This document shows, one piece after another, positions 7,673 to 16,516 of a DNA stretch of 64,000 nucleotides (positions are counted from its first letter, which is position 1; each line of letters opens with the position of its first letter). The position numbers and the translations under genes are program-made. The DNA comes from Lysobacter defluvii IMMIB APB-9 = DSM 18482 (GTDB taxonomy: Bacteria; Pseudomonadota; Gammaproteobacteria; Xanthomonadales; Xanthomonadaceae), in the NCBI RefSeq assembly GCF_000423325.1, contig NZ_AUHT01000006.1, positions 124,001 through 188,000 of the forward strand, written 5' to 3'. The notes beneath the pieces are model-generated. The model saw nothing but the letters and a program-made list of their open reading frames with translations. It was not told the origin of the DNA and made no database searches.

Positions 7673-9412
7673 TCAGAAACCGGCGGATTTGCGCGCGCGC
7701 GCCTCGTGGTCGGCGAACGCGGCCTGGATGTGCCCGCGCAGCTCGTCGTCGTCCCAGGGCTTGGTCAGGAAGCGGTAGATCGCGCCGCGGTTGATCGCCT
7801 CGGTGATGCTCTTCAGGTCGGTGTAGCCCGACAGCACCATGCGGACCGTGTCCGGGTACAGGTCGCGCACCCGGCCGAGGAACTCGGTGCCGCTCATGTC
7901 CGGCATGCGCTGGTCGGACACGATCACCTGGACCGGATTGGAGGCCAGCAGGTCGAAGGCCTCGCGCACGCTGTTGGCGGCGAGCACCCGGTAGCCGTCG
8001 CGGCGGAACAGGCGCACCAGCGAGCGCAGCACGTTCTCCTCGTCGTCCACCAGCAGCAGGGTGCGCTCGGGGCGCTCGCTGGCGAAGGCCTCCGGCTTGG
8101 GGAAGCGGCGGCCGATCAGCTCGTCGAGCTGGTGCGCCGGCTGCGGCGCACCGAACAGGAAGCCCTGGAAGAAGTCGCACTGGTTGCGGCGCAGGAAGCC
8201 GAGCTCGGCCTCGTTCTCCACGCCCTTGGCGATGATCTTCATCTCCAGCCGGTGGCCCATCGCGATGATGCCGCGCACGATCGCGGCGCTGCGGGTGTCG
8301 CTGGGCGCGTTGCGGATGAAGCTGCGGTCGATCTTCAGTCGGTCCATCGGGTGCTGGGCCAGCGCCGACAGGCTCAGCCCGCCCAGGCCGAAGTCCATGA
8401 TCGTCAGCGTGGCCCCCAACTCGCGCAGGCCGGCCAGGTTGAGGAAGACCTGGCGGGTGTCCTGGGCCAGCACCTGTTCCGGGATCTCCAGCTCCAGCGC
8501 GGCGGGGGGCAGCCCGTGCTCGTGCATCAGCGCGCCCAGCCGGTCGACCAGGTCGTGGTCGGCCAGCAGCGATTCGGGCAGGTGCACCGCCACGCCCAGG
8601 TAGTCCAGCCCCTGCGCGCGCCAGCGGGCGAGCTGGCCGATGGCCTCGGCAGTGGTCCGCCAGCCCAGCCGCTGGGCCAGGCCGACGCGCTCGACCATGT
8701 CCATGAAACGGTTGGGCAGCAGGACCCCGCGCTCGGGATGGTTCCAGCGCAGCAGGGCGCTGAAGCCGCAGATGCCACCGTCGGTCGCGGCCACGGTCGG
8801 CTGGTAGTGCAGCTCCAGCTCGTTTTCCTCGAGCGCCGCGGTGAACCGGGCGGCGAAGCCGTCGCCGACGGGCAGCCGTGCATCACGCTGTTCGTACAGC
8901 GCCACGCTGTCGAGGCCTTCCTCCTTGACCTGCAACAGCGCGTGCTCGGCGCGCGCCAGCAGTTCGGCGGAGTTGCGTGCGTGGTCGGGGAAGACGGCGA
9001 CGCCGATCGAGAGGGTCACCGGGATGGTGTACGGCGGCAGGTACAGCGGGGTGTCGAAGGCGTCGCGCAGCGCGTCCGCCACGGCGGTCCCGTCGGGCTC
9101 GCCCTCGCGATACCCGAGTCCGGCGACGAATTCATCACTGCCGCGGCGCCACAGCCAGGCATCGGGCGGCAGGGCCTGGCGCAGCCGCTGGCCGATCGCC
9201 GCCAGCGCCTGGTCGCCCACTTCCTCGCCCATGTTCACGTTGATCGAACGGAACATGTCGATGTCGATGTGCAGCAGCGCCACCTTGCGGCGGGTGGCGC
9301 TGGCCGCGGCCAGGGCGGTGGTCAGGCTGGGACCATTGGCACCCAGCCGGTGCACGCCCGAGACCGGGTCCTGCGAGACGTGCCCGAATTCGTCGTAGCG
9401 TTCGCTCGTCAT
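7673..9412 (-). CDS. GGDEF-EAL-REC protein with degenerate EAL active site
   Basis: A 579-residue cytoplasmic protein with GGDEF (about 30-175), EAL (about 185-435) and a C-terminal receiver (about 450-570, phospho-acceptor D500). The signature GGDEF reads GSDEF (91-95). The EAL motif reads SAL (218-220), the first Asp of DDFGTG is Met (MDFGLG), AEGVE reads AKGVE, and the metal-binding Asn region is changed, so phosphodiesterase activity is unlikely. The domain order matches RavR of Xanthomonas, but RavR has an active EAL. It is convergent with a histidine kinase with no gap (TGATCA shared). Likely a c-di-GMP-binding or purely regulatory output; inferred. Confidence 0.88.
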   Translation of the reverse strand: MTSERYDEFGHVSQDPVSGVHRLGANGPSLTTALAAASATRRKVALLHIDIDMFRSINVNMGEEVGDQALAAIGQRLRQALPPDAWLWRRGSDEFVAGLGYREGEPDGTAVADALRDAFDTPLYLPPYTIPVTLSIGVAVFPDHARNSAELLARAEHALLQVKEEGLDSVALYEQRDARLPVGDGFAARFTAALEENELELHYQPTVAATDGGICGFSALLRWNHPERGVLLPNRFMDMVERVGLAQRLGWRTTAEAIGQLARWRAQGLDYLGVAVHLPESLLADHDLVDRLGALMHEHGLPPAALELEIPEQVLAQDTRQVFLNLAGLRELGATLTIMDFGLGGLSLSALAQHPMDRLKIDRSFIRNAPSDTRSAAIVRGIIAMGHRLEMKIIAKGVENEAELGFLRRNQCDFFQGFLFGAPQPAHQLDELIGRRFPKPEAFASERPERTLLLVDDEENVLRSLVRLFRRDGYRVLAANSVREAFDLLASNPVQVIVSDQRMPDMSGTEFLGRVRDLYPDTVRMVLSGYTDLKSITEAINRGAIYRFLTKPWDDDELRGHIQAAFADHEARARKSAGF

Positions 9413-9440
9413 CGCCGCGGTCCCGGTCCTGGATTCCGCT

Positions 9441-10868
9441 TCACTCGTCCTTCGGCGCGGAGCCGAAATCCCCTTCCGCCTCGGCGGCCAGGTAGGCGAA
9501 CACGGCGTAGGCGGCCACGTTCTGCGCCAGCGCCTCCGGGTCGATCTTGTCCAGCGTGTCGTCCGGGGTGTGGTGCAGGTCGAAGTAGTCGGTGCCGTCC
9601 TGCGCCAGCCGCGCCCACATCAGCCCCTTGCCGGCAAACGGGATCAGGTCCGGGCCGGGGCCACCGGCGTCGCCGGCGTACTCGATGCCGAGCGGCGCGA
9701 GTGCCTCGGCGATCTGCTTTACTGCTCCGCGGGCGTACTCCGGCGCACCGGAGCTGAGCGCGTAGATGCGCCCGGCACCGAAGTCGCTTTCGGCGGCGAT
9801 CATGTGCCGGGTGACCTCGCCGGCGTACTTCTCGGCGTAGGCGCGGCCGCCCACCAGGCCCTGCTCCTCGTTGGCGAAGGCGATGACGCGGATGGTGCGT
9901 GCCGGGCGCCGTTCCAGGTCGCCGATCAGCTTGCCCGCGGCCATGGTGATGCCGATGCCGGCGCCGTCGTCGACCGCGCCGGTGCCCAGGTCCCAGGAGT
10001 CCAGGTGGGCGACGATCAGCACCAGCTCGTCGGGGCGGCTGCTGCCGGTGATCTCGCCGATGACGTTCTGCGAGGTGTACTCGCCGTCCCAGCCCACGTC
10101 CAGGTCCATCCGCACGCGGATGGGCTTGCCCAGCGCCAGCAACCGGGTGAGTTGCTCGGCGTCGGGCAGCGACAGGGCGGCCGATGGGATCGGCTCCAGG
10201 CCCTCGTCGAAGCGCGTGTTGCCGGTGTGCGGGTTGCGGTGCAGGTCGGTCCCCGCCGAGCGCATCAGGAAGCCTTCGGCGCCGGCGCGGATCGCGGCGG
10301 AGGGGCCGCGGCTGCGCAGCCGGCCGCCCAGGCCGTAGCCGGAGCCGTCGCGGGTGCGCTCCATCTCGTAGTCGACGAAGGCGATCTTGCCGGCCAGCGC
10401 GCCTTCCGGCGCCGCCTCCAGTGCCTCCAGGTCGTCGAAGCGCACGATCTCGCCCTCGACGCTGCCGCCGGGGCTGCCGCCCAGCGCGGTCAGCGTCAGC
10501 GGCTGCGCGTGGTCGCCCACGACCGCGCCGCTTTCGCCGTGGCGGACCCACTTGGGGAAGGTGACCGGTTCGGTCCAGACCTTGTCGTAGCCCAGTTCGT
10601 GGAACTTCGCGATGGCCCATTCCACGGCGCGGGCGTCGGCCTCGCTGCCGGCCATGCGCGGGCCGATCTCGGTGGTCAGCGACTCGACGATGCGGTAGCC
10701 CAGGTCGCTCTCCAGCGCCTGTTCGCGCAGCCGCTCCGCGGTGGCGAAGCTGGCCTGCGGGATGCGCGTCTCCTGCTGGTCGGTGGCGCCGGCCGCGAAA
10801 GCGGGGGCGGTGGCCAGGCCCAGGCCGGAAGCCAGGGCGACGGAAAGCAGCAGCGGTGCAAGGCGCAT
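9441..10868 (-). CDS. Secreted M28-family zinc aminopeptidase
   Basis: A 475-residue exported peptidase. A signal peptide covers about residues 1-25 (MRLAPLLLSVALASGLGLAT, ending AFA-A). A PA-type insert lies about 120-250, and the M28 core follows from about 270, with the zinc-site block VAHLDSWDLGTGAVDDGAG and the catalytic NEEQG. M28 enzymes remove N-terminal residues from peptides using two zinc ions, here probably in the periplasm or outside. It ends 29 nt from the GGDEF-EAL-REC start and is probably transcribed alone or with mscL upstream. Related to plasma glutamate carboxypeptidase-like proteins. Confidence 0.88.
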   Translation of the reverse strand: MRLAPLLLSVALASGLGLATAPAFAAGATDQQETRIPQASFATAERLREQALESDLGYRIVESLTTEIGPRMAGSEADARAVEWAIAKFHELGYDKVWTEPVTFPKWVRHGESGAVVGDHAQPLTLTALGGSPGGSVEGEIVRFDDLEALEAAPEGALAGKIAFVDYEMERTRDGSGYGLGGRLRSRGPSAAIRAGAEGFLMRSAGTDLHRNPHTGNTRFDEGLEPIPSAALSLPDAEQLTRLLALGKPIRVRMDLDVGWDGEYTSQNVIGEITGSSRPDELVLIVAHLDSWDLGTGAVDDGAGIGITMAAGKLIGDLERRPARTIRVIAFANEEQGLVGGRAYAEKYAGEVTRHMIAAESDFGAGRIYALSSGAPEYARGAVKQIAEALAPLGIEYAGDAGGPGPDLIPFAGKGLMWARLAQDGTDYFDLHHTPDDTLDKIDPEALAQNVAAYAVFAYLAAEAEGDFGSAPKDE

Positions 10869-10940
10869 CGACGATCTACCGGGTTGCGGGTGGACCGTCG
10901 AGCTTAGCAGCGACGCGCCGGGCGGCAGTTGTGCCTCAAG

Positions 10941-11375
10941 TCACGCGCCGGGGCGGCGCAGGGCGTCGCGGATCTCGCGCAGCAGGACCACTTCCTCGCT
11001 CGGCTCGGCGGGCTTCTCCTCCGCCGGCGCCTCTTCCTGCTTCTTCTTCAGCCGGTTGTAGGCCCGCAGCATCATGAAGATCACGAAGGCGATCAGGAGG
11101 AAGTCCAGGACGGTCTGGATGAAGGCCCCGTAGGTGATCACGGGCGCCGCCGCCTCCTGCGCGGCCGCGAGCGTCTCGTACTCGTTGCCGTCCAGCGATA
11201 TGAACAGCTGGGAGAAGTCCACCCGACCCAGAGCCAGCCCGATCACCGGGGTGATCACGCCGTCCACCAGCGCGGTGGTGATCTGCCCGAACGCGCCGCC
11301 GATCACGACCGCGACCGCCAGGTCGACCACGTTGCCGCGGGCGATGAACTCCTTGAACTCGCTGACCATCCCCAT
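10941..11375 (-). CDS. mscL: Large-conductance mechanosensitive channel MscL
   Basis: A 144-residue inner-membrane channel that opens under hypo-osmotic shock. The N-terminal segment SEFKEFIARGNVVDLAVAVV and TM1 are near-identical to the family. TM2 is AFIQTVLDFLLIAFVIFMML, followed by a charged C-terminal helix (LLREIRDALRR). The start is MGMVSEF, with GGAGA upstream; an in-frame ATG 45 nt further upstream would add residues not seen in MscL. Confidence 0.96.
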   Translation of the reverse strand: MGMVSEFKEFIARGNVVDLAVAVVIGGAFGQITTALVDGVITPVIGLALGRVDFSQLFISLDGNEYETLAAAQEAAAPVITYGAFIQTVLDFLLIAFVIFMMLRAYNRLKKKQEEAPAEEKPAEPSEEVVLLREIRDALRRPGA

Positions 11376-11441
11376 CGCGTCGTCTCCATGCAGGTGCGGG
11401 GTGTTCCCGGGTGCAGGCACTATACGGTCGGCGGCCGGCGC

Positions 11442-12152
11442 TCAGCCAGCGGTGACCTCGCCTGAGAATTCCACCACGCCCTCCAGCGCCGCGGTGAAGC
11501 GGTCCCCCGGCTGCAGCGCCGCGACGCCCGCGGGCGTGCCCATGAACACCAGGTCGCCGGCCTTGAGCGCGAACAGCAGCGACAGCTCGTGGAGGATGTC
11601 GGGCACGTCCCAGATCAGGTCGTCGAGCGAACCGTGCTGGCGCGTGTCGCCGTTGACCTCCAATCGCAGGATGCGGCCGGCCAGCGGGCCCACCTCATCG
11701 GCGGGCACCAGCTCGCTGACGGGGGCGGAATGGTCGAAGGCCTTGCCGGTGTCCCACGGCATGCCCGCGGCCTTGGCCTGCGCCTGCAGGTCGCGGCGGG
11801 TGAGGTCCAGGCCTACGCCGTAGGCCAGCACCATGCTGGAGGCGGTGTCGCGGTCGAGCGGTCCGTCCGGGGCATCACGGCCCAGCGCCACGACCAGTTC
11901 GACCTCGTGGTGCAGCTCGCGCGAGCCGCGCGGGTAGGGCACCCGGCCATCGGTGACGATCGCATCGGCCGGCTTGCAGAACAGCACCGGGCGCCCGCGC
12001 GCGGCGCGGTCCGCCGGGGCGGCCCCCATCTCGCGGGCGTGGTCGGCGAAGTTGCGGCCCACGCAGAAGATCCGGCGCACCGGGAAGGTCGCGCCCCCAG
12101 GCGAGCGCACCGGAATGCGGACCGGTGCCGGCGCGGCGACCAGGTCGGCCAT
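11442..12152 (-). CDS. Fumarylacetoacetate-hydrolase-fold protein
   Basis: A 236-residue protein of the FAH superfamily (hydrolases and decarboxylases of 2-oxo acids, e.g. acylpyruvases). RRIFCVGRNFADHAREMG opens the fold, the metal-binding acidic residues are in LHHEVELVVALG, and WDTGKAFDHSAP and VFMGTPAGVAAL are characteristic. The start ATG overlaps the stop of the small gene upstream (TGATG), so translation is coupled; the longer open frame upstream is not used. The true substrate cannot be told from sequence. Confidence 0.88.
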   Translation of the reverse strand: MADLVAAPAPVRIPVRSPGGATFPVRRIFCVGRNFADHAREMGAAPADRAARGRPVLFCKPADAIVTDGRVPYPRGSRELHHEVELVVALGRDAPDGPLDRDTASSMVLAYGVGLDLTRRDLQAQAKAAGMPWDTGKAFDHSAPVSELVPADEVGPLAGRILRLEVNGDTRQHGSLDDLIWDVPDILHELSLLFALKAGDLVFMGTPAGVAALQPGDRFTAALEGVVEFSGEVTAG

Positions 12153-12439
12153 CAGTTGCGCGGCAGGCGCGGGCTGTCGACGACGCGGTATTCGGCGGAC
12201 ATTACGTCCGCGGAACGGCGAGGGCCGCGCAGGTTGCGCAGCATCGCCACCGCGAGGCCCCCAAGGAGCATCGCGGCGCCCACCACGGCCCCGACCACGA
12301 CCAGGCCCGCCAGCACGACCAGGCCCAGCACCCCCAGCGCAACGCGCAGCAGGCGGTGCCGCGGCTTGCGCGGCTCGAAGGCGGCGCGCACGCGGGACTG
12401 GAACTGGTGGGTGTGGAAGCGGAAAGCGTGGACGGTCAT
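12152..12439 (-). CDS. Small membrane protein of unknown function
   Basis: A 95-residue protein. A basic N-terminus (RVRAAFEPRKPRHRLLR) precedes a long glycine- and valine-rich hydrophobic stretch at about 30-66, enough for one long or two short membrane helices. The tail RSADVMSAEYRVVDSP is polar. I do not recognise the family. It is coupled by a one-base stop/start overlap to the FAH-fold gene and is divergent from the Rieske gene, with 72 nt between the two starts. Confidence 0.72.
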   Translation of the reverse strand: MTVHAFRFHTHQFQSRVRAAFEPRKPRHRLLRVALGVLGLVVLAGLVVVGAVVGAAMLLGGLAVAMLRNLRGPRRSADVMSAEYRVVDSPRLPRN

Positions 12440-12511
12440 CAGTGAGGTCGTGGGACAATGCCGGTGTGTAGCGGATGTGAAACGTACCAGTCCCCTCCGA
12501 GGTCGAGTGTG

Positions 12512-12865
12512 ATGAAACCGTTAAACGACACGAAAGGCACAGCTCCCGTCGTGGCACTGGACGCGCTCGCCGACGGCGCCCTGCTCGAGGTGGAGGCGGT
12601 CGTGGACGGTGACGCGGAGTCGCTGATCCTCCATCGCGACGGCGAGGCCGTCCGCGCCTGGTACAACGTCTGCCCGCATGCGGGACGGCGGCTGGACTGG
12701 GCCCCCGGCGAGTTCCTGCGCAGCAAGGACGGGCTGGTGGTCTGTGCCGCCCACGGCGCCAGCTTCGAACTGGGCGCTGGCGAGTGCGTTGCCGGCCCCT
12801 GCCGCGGGGAATCACTGCGCGCGGTGCCGGTGGAGGTCCGCGACGGCGCGGTGTGGCTGGCCTGA
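12512..12865 (+). CDS. Small Rieske [2Fe-2S] protein
   Basis: A 117-residue stand-alone Rieske domain. The cluster ligands are C-P-H (in YNVCPHAGRR) and C-A-A-H (in LVVCAAHGASFEL), 21 residues apart, longer than the 15-17 usual in Rieske oxygenases but usual for this small stand-alone type. No signal peptide or membrane anchor, so it is a cytoplasmic electron carrier or subunit. The start at MKPLND is chosen because upstream residues look like leader. Its partner is unknown; the neighbours give no hint. Confidence 0.85.
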   Translation: MKPLNDTKGTAPVVALDALADGALLEVEAVVDGDAESLILHRDGEAVRAWYNVCPHAGRRLDWAPGEFLRSKDGLVVCAAHGASFELGAGECVAGPCRGESLRAVPVEVRDGAVWLA

Positions 12866-12869
12866 CCCC

Positions 12870-14708
12870 TCAGAACAGCAGGTTCACCATCACCACCGCC
12901 ACCAGCGTGTAGAGCAGCGACAACGGCGCGCCGACCTTCCACAGCTCGCGCGCCGTGTAGCCCGCCGGCCCGGTGACCATCGAGATCACCGGGTTCGACG
13001 CGGTCATGAAGTTGTTGGAGGCCGACAGCGCCACGATCAGGGCGAACGCGGTGGGGTCGCCTCCCGCCGCCAGGGCCAGGTTGATGGCCAGCGGCACCAC
13101 CACGATCGCCGCGCCGACGTGGCTGATCACCAGCGAGAACGCGGTGGTCAGCAGGCCCAGCGCGACCTGCAGCAGCCAGGTGGGCGTGGCTTCGGGCAGG
13201 CGCTCGATGCTGTGGCCGGCCACCCAGGCCGCCGCGCCGGAGGAGTCCATCGCCCAGCCCAGCGGGATCAGGCAGGCCATCAGGAACACCGTCTTCCAGT
13301 TGATCGCCGCGTAGGCCTCGTCGATGTGGATCACCCCGGCCAGCAGCATCCCGGCCACGCCGGTCATCAGTGCCACCGAGACTGGCAGGTTGGACGACAG
13401 CGCCACCAGCATGGTCACCGCGAAGATGCCCAGCGCGACCTTGAGCTTGTGCGGGCGCTGCTCGCCCTTCGGGTAATCGGTCACCACCACCAGGTCGCGG
13501 CCCTTGGCCGCCTCGCCCAGGTCGGCCCAGATGCTGTGCAGCACCAGCATGTCGCCGGCCCGCAGGGCCACGTCGCGCACGTTCTCGCGCAGCACCTGCT
13601 TGTCGCGGTTCACCGCCAGCAGGCTCAGCCGCAGGTTCTTGCGGATCGCCAGGTCGCTGGCGGTCTTGCCGATGAAGCGCGAGGTCGCCGGCACCACGGC
13701 TTCGGAGATGCCCGCGCGGCTGGGGTTGAACAGGTCGCCGAAGTTCCGCAGCCGGCTCGACAGCCGCAGCATCTGGTTCTGCGCGAAGTCGGCGACCTGC
13801 TGCTTCGGCCCCATCGCCCCGAGCACGCTGCCGACCCAGATGCGCGCGTCCGCCGGGGGCGACAGGCGCGATTCGTCCTTGGTCTTGAGCGCCAGCAGCA
13901 GCGGGGCGCCGTGCAGCGCCTCCGCCTCGCCCAGCGACATGCCGACCAGCGGGCTGTCGGCGGTGACGGTCAGCTCGTAGACGTCGCCGTCGATGCCATA
14001 GGTCTTGGCGAAGTAGCTCTGGGTGCGGGCCGGGGTGGCGCCCTTGCCGTTGCCCTCGTGCAGGCGCTGGTTGCCCCAGAAGCGGAAGTACAGCAGGCAG
14101 GTGGCGAGCAGGGCCGCGCCGATCGGCAGCGGGGCGAACATCTGCAGCGGCTCGAGCACCGCCGCGCCGGAGGGCAGGTTGGAGTTGGCGGCCAGCAGCA
14201 GGTCGTTGAGCAGGATCAGCGGCGAGGTGCCGACCATGGTCAGCGAGCCGCCCATCACGATCGCGCAGGCCAGCGGCAGCAGCAGGCGCGGCAGGGTCAG
14301 CCCGGTCCGCGAGGACAGGCGCGAGGCGACCGGCAGGTAGAGCGCCATCACCGACGGGTTCTGCATGATCGAGGAGTTGATGCCGGCGATGCCGCCGGTG
14401 AGCATCAACAGCCGCTCCTCGCGCCCGTGCGAGCGGCGCAGCAGCCACGAGGCCAGCCGGTTGAGCGCGCCTGTGCGGTCCAGCCCGGCGCCCAGGATCA
14501 TGGTTGCGATGATGCTCATCACCGCGTTGGAGGAGAAGCCGTTGAAGATCTCCTCCGGCGCGACCAGGCCGCTCAGGCCCAGCAGCACCAGCACCACCAG
14601 CGCGACCACGTCCGGGCGGATGCGCTCGAAGACGAACATCACCATCGTGAAGCCCACCAGCCCGAGGACGAGCTTCATGTCGGTGGTGAGCGCCAGCGCG
14701 GTGTCCAT
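12870..14708 (-). CDS. SLC13-family permease with central TrkA-C domains
   Basis: A 612-residue inner-membrane transporter of the divalent anion:Na+ symporter type. About five hydrophobic helices precede a soluble central part (about 195-385) that looks like two RCK/TrkA-C domains (DSPLVGMSLGEAEAL; RFIGKTASDLAIRKNLRLSL), and about six helices follow. SSNAVMSIIATMILGAGLDR and VGTSPLILLND are SLC13/CitT motifs. Such proteins carry sulfate, phosphate or dicarboxylates; the substrate is undetermined. The start is the ATG at 14708, or an in-frame TTG at 14720. It ends 5 nt from the convergent Rieske gene. Confidence 0.85.
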   Translation of the reverse strand: MDTALALTTDMKLVLGLVGFTMVMFVFERIRPDVVALVVLVLLGLSGLVAPEEIFNGFSSNAVMSIIATMILGAGLDRTGALNRLASWLLRRSHGREERLLMLTGGIAGINSSIMQNPSVMALYLPVASRLSSRTGLTLPRLLLPLACAIVMGGSLTMVGTSPLILLNDLLLAANSNLPSGAAVLEPLQMFAPLPIGAALLATCLLYFRFWGNQRLHEGNGKGATPARTQSYFAKTYGIDGDVYELTVTADSPLVGMSLGEAEALHGAPLLLALKTKDESRLSPPADARIWVGSVLGAMGPKQQVADFAQNQMLRLSSRLRNFGDLFNPSRAGISEAVVPATSRFIGKTASDLAIRKNLRLSLLAVNRDKQVLRENVRDVALRAGDMLVLHSIWADLGEAAKGRDLVVVTDYPKGEQRPHKLKVALGIFAVTMLVALSSNLPVSVALMTGVAGMLLAGVIHIDEAYAAINWKTVFLMACLIPLGWAMDSSGAAAWVAGHSIERLPEATPTWLLQVALGLLTTAFSLVISHVGAAIVVVPLAINLALAAGGDPTAFALIVALSASNNFMTASNPVISMVTGPAGYTARELWKVGAPLSLLYTLVAVVMVNLLF

Positions 14709-14768
14709 GCCCTGCTTCAACTGCCTCGTGTCAATCGGCGGCCCGGCCCTCCGCCGGCGCCGGGTACC

Positions 14769-15686
14769 TCAACTGCGGTCGTAGAGCAGGTCCCACACCC
14801 CGTGGCCGAGCCGCAGGCCACGCGACTCGAAATGGGTCTGCGGCCGCCAGGGCGGCCTTGGCACGCTGCCGCGCGGACCGGCGCGGTTGGACAGGCCCGG
14901 GGTTTCGTCGAGCACGTCCCACATGTGTTCGGCATAGTCCTGCCAATCGGTGGCAAGGTGCAAGCGGCCGCCCGGCGCCAGCTTGCGCACCAGCAGCGCG
15001 GCGAACTCCGGCTGCACCAGCCGGCGCTTGTGGTGGCGCTTCTTGTGCCACGGATCGGGGAAGTAGATCCGCACCTCGTCCAGGCTGCCGTCCGCCACCT
15101 CGCTCGCCAGCACCTCGACCGCATCGTGGTGGTACAGGCGCACGTTGCGGGCGTCGTCCTCGGCCAGCGCGTTCAACAGCCGCCCGACACCCGGCGCGTG
15201 CACCTCCAGCCCGATGTGGTCCCGGTCCGGATCGCGCGCGGCCGAGAAGCGCAGCGCCTCGCCGTTGCCGAAACCGATCTCCAGCACCCGCGGCGCACTG
15301 CGCCCGAAGACCGCGTCGAAGTCGCGCGGCTTCCCGTCGTACTCGATCCCGAAGCGCGGCCAGAGCTCATCGAACGCCCGCTGCTGCGCCGGCGTGAAGC
15401 GCCCCTGGCGGAGCACGAAGCTGCGGACCTGGCGATGGCCCTCGGTAACGGTGAAGGGCTTGGGCGGGGCGTGCTTTTCCCCCTCCGCGTCCCTCTCCCT
15501 CTCCCGCTCGCGGGAGAGGGCCGGGGTGAGGGGCTCTTGCTCTTCGCGGGGGCCCTCATCCGCCCTTCGGGCGCGTTGACTCGCCACATCCATGTGGCTC
15601 GCCCTCCGGGCGGCTTCGCCGTCCAAATCGGCAGTCCCTGCCGATTTGTCTCCCGCAGGCGGGAGAAGGGAAGAAGGCCGCTTCAT
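14769..15686 (-). CDS. trmB: tRNA (guanine-46-N7)-methyltransferase TrmB with repeat-encoded N-terminus
   Basis: SAM-dependent enzyme making m7G46 in tRNA. The conserved domain starts near residue 74 ([25 protein letters not shown]) and shows the SAM loop [11 protein letters not shown] and the family motif [16 protein letters not shown]. The total length, 305, is about 60 residues above the usual: residues 1-72 are encoded by dispersed palindromic repeats ([13 protein letters not shown] is a translated repeat). The first ATG overlaps the thiG stop (ATGA). The only later start in the extension is at 15593, and the last about 40 residues before the domain contain no ATG, GTG or TTG codon, so part of the repeat must be translated. 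Confidence 0.9.
   Translation of the reverse strand: MKRPSSLLPPAGDKSAGTADLDGEAARRASHMDVASQRARRADEGPREEQEPLTPALSRERERERDAEGEKHAPPKPFTVTEGHRQVRSFVLRQGRFTPAQQRAFDELWPRFGIEYDGKPRDFDAVFGRSAPRVLEIGFGNGEALRFSAARDPDRDHIGLEVHAPGVGRLLNALAEDDARNVRLYHHDAVEVLASEVADGSLDEVRIYFPDPWHKKRHHKRRLVQPEFAALLVRKLAPGGRLHLATDWQDYAEHMWDVLDETPGLSNRAGPRGSVPRPPWRPQTHFESRGLRLGHGVWDLLYDRS
15497..15668. repeat. Cluster of palindromic repeats inside the trmB 5' coding region
   Basis: A run of perfect hairpins: 15497-15520 (10-bp stem CCCTCTCCCG, loop CTCG), 15561-15573 (CGCCCTTCGGGCG), 15584-15597 (CCACATCCATGTGG), 15625-15647 (AAATCGGCAG, loop TCC, then its complement) and 15650-15665 (CTCCCGC, AG, GCGGGAG). This looks like the mosaic intergenic repeat common in xanthomonad genomes, here lying in frame within a coding sequence. 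Confidence 0.88.
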
Positions 15687-16486
15687 CCAATCAGCCCATC
15701 CACCGGCGACGATGCACTCGCAAACCGCTTCCGCGGGATCCGCCCGGCGCGGAACGCGTCGCGTCCCGCCTGCACGGCCAGCTTCATCGCCCGCGCCATC
15801 AGCACCGGATCCTTCGCCCCCGCGATCGCGGTGTTCATCAGCACCCCGTCGCAGCCCAGCTCCATGGCGATCGCCGCGTCCGACGCCGTGCCGACACCGG
15901 CGTCAACGATGATCGGCACCTTCGCGTTCTCGACGATCTCCAGCAGGCTCCACTTGTTCTGGATGCCCAGCCCGGAGCCGATCGGAGCGGCCAGCGGCAT
16001 CACCGCCACGCAGCCGATCTCCTCCAGTTGCCTGGCCAGGATCGGGTCGTCGGAGGTGTAGACCATCACGTCGAAGCCGTCGGCGACCAGCATCTCGGCC
16101 GCCCTGAGAGTCTGCACGACGTCTGGGTAGAGGGTCTTCTGGTCGCCCAGGACCTCCAGCTTCACCAGCTTGCGGCCGTCCAGCAACTCGCGCGCCAGCC
16201 GCAGCGTGCGCACGGCCTCCTCGGCGGTGTAGCAGCCGGCGGTGTTGGGCAGGATCGTGTACTTGTCCGGAGGCAGCACGTCGAGCAGGTTCGGCTCGCC
16301 GGGTTCCTGGCCGATGTTGGTGCGGCGGATGGCGACGGTGACGATCTCGGCGCCGGCGGCGTCGGTGGCGCGGCGGGTCTCGTCCAGGTCCTTGAACTTG
16401 CCGGTGCCGGTCAGCAGGCGCGATCCATAGGATACGCCGGCGATCACCAGCGGGTCGTTTGCGATGTGGGGGCTGTTTTCGCTCAT
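15683..16486 (-). CDS. thiG: Thiazole synthase ThiG
   Basis: A 267-residue TIM-barrel enzyme that forms the thiazole phosphate moiety of thiamine from DXP, dehydroglycine and ThiS thiocarboxylate. The Schiff-base lysine is K109 in [26 protein letters not shown] and [17 protein letters not shown] are family motifs. The start MSENSPH is chosen because a GATAAT -10 element lies 6 nt upstream and because the longer frame runs into the inverted-repeat element. No thiS is found upstream, where thiamine clusters of relatives usually have it. The stop overlaps the trmB start. Confidence 0.95.
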   Translation of the reverse strand: MSENSPHIANDPLVIAGVSYGSRLLTGTGKFKDLDETRRATDAAGAEIVTVAIRRTNIGQEPGEPNLLDVLPPDKYTILPNTAGCYTAEEAVRTLRLARELLDGRKLVKLEVLGDQKTLYPDVVQTLRAAEMLVADGFDVMVYTSDDPILARQLEEIGCVAVMPLAAPIGSGLGIQNKWSLLEIVENAKVPIIVDAGVGTASDAAIAMELGCDGVLMNTAIAGAKDPVLMARAMKLAVQAGRDAFRAGRIPRKRFASASSPVDGLIG

Positions 16487-16492
16487 TCCGCG

Positions 16493-16498
16493 ATTATC
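16493..16498 (-). promoter_or_regulatory. Candidate -10 element of thiG-trmB
   Basis: The minus strand reads GATAAT, five of six matches to TATAAT, with six bases between it and the thiG ATG. That would place the mRNA start at or within a base or two of the start codon (leaderless). No clear -35 is visible. Confidence 0.5.
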
Positions 16499-16516
16499 GC
16501 ATCGTGGGCTCCGGAG

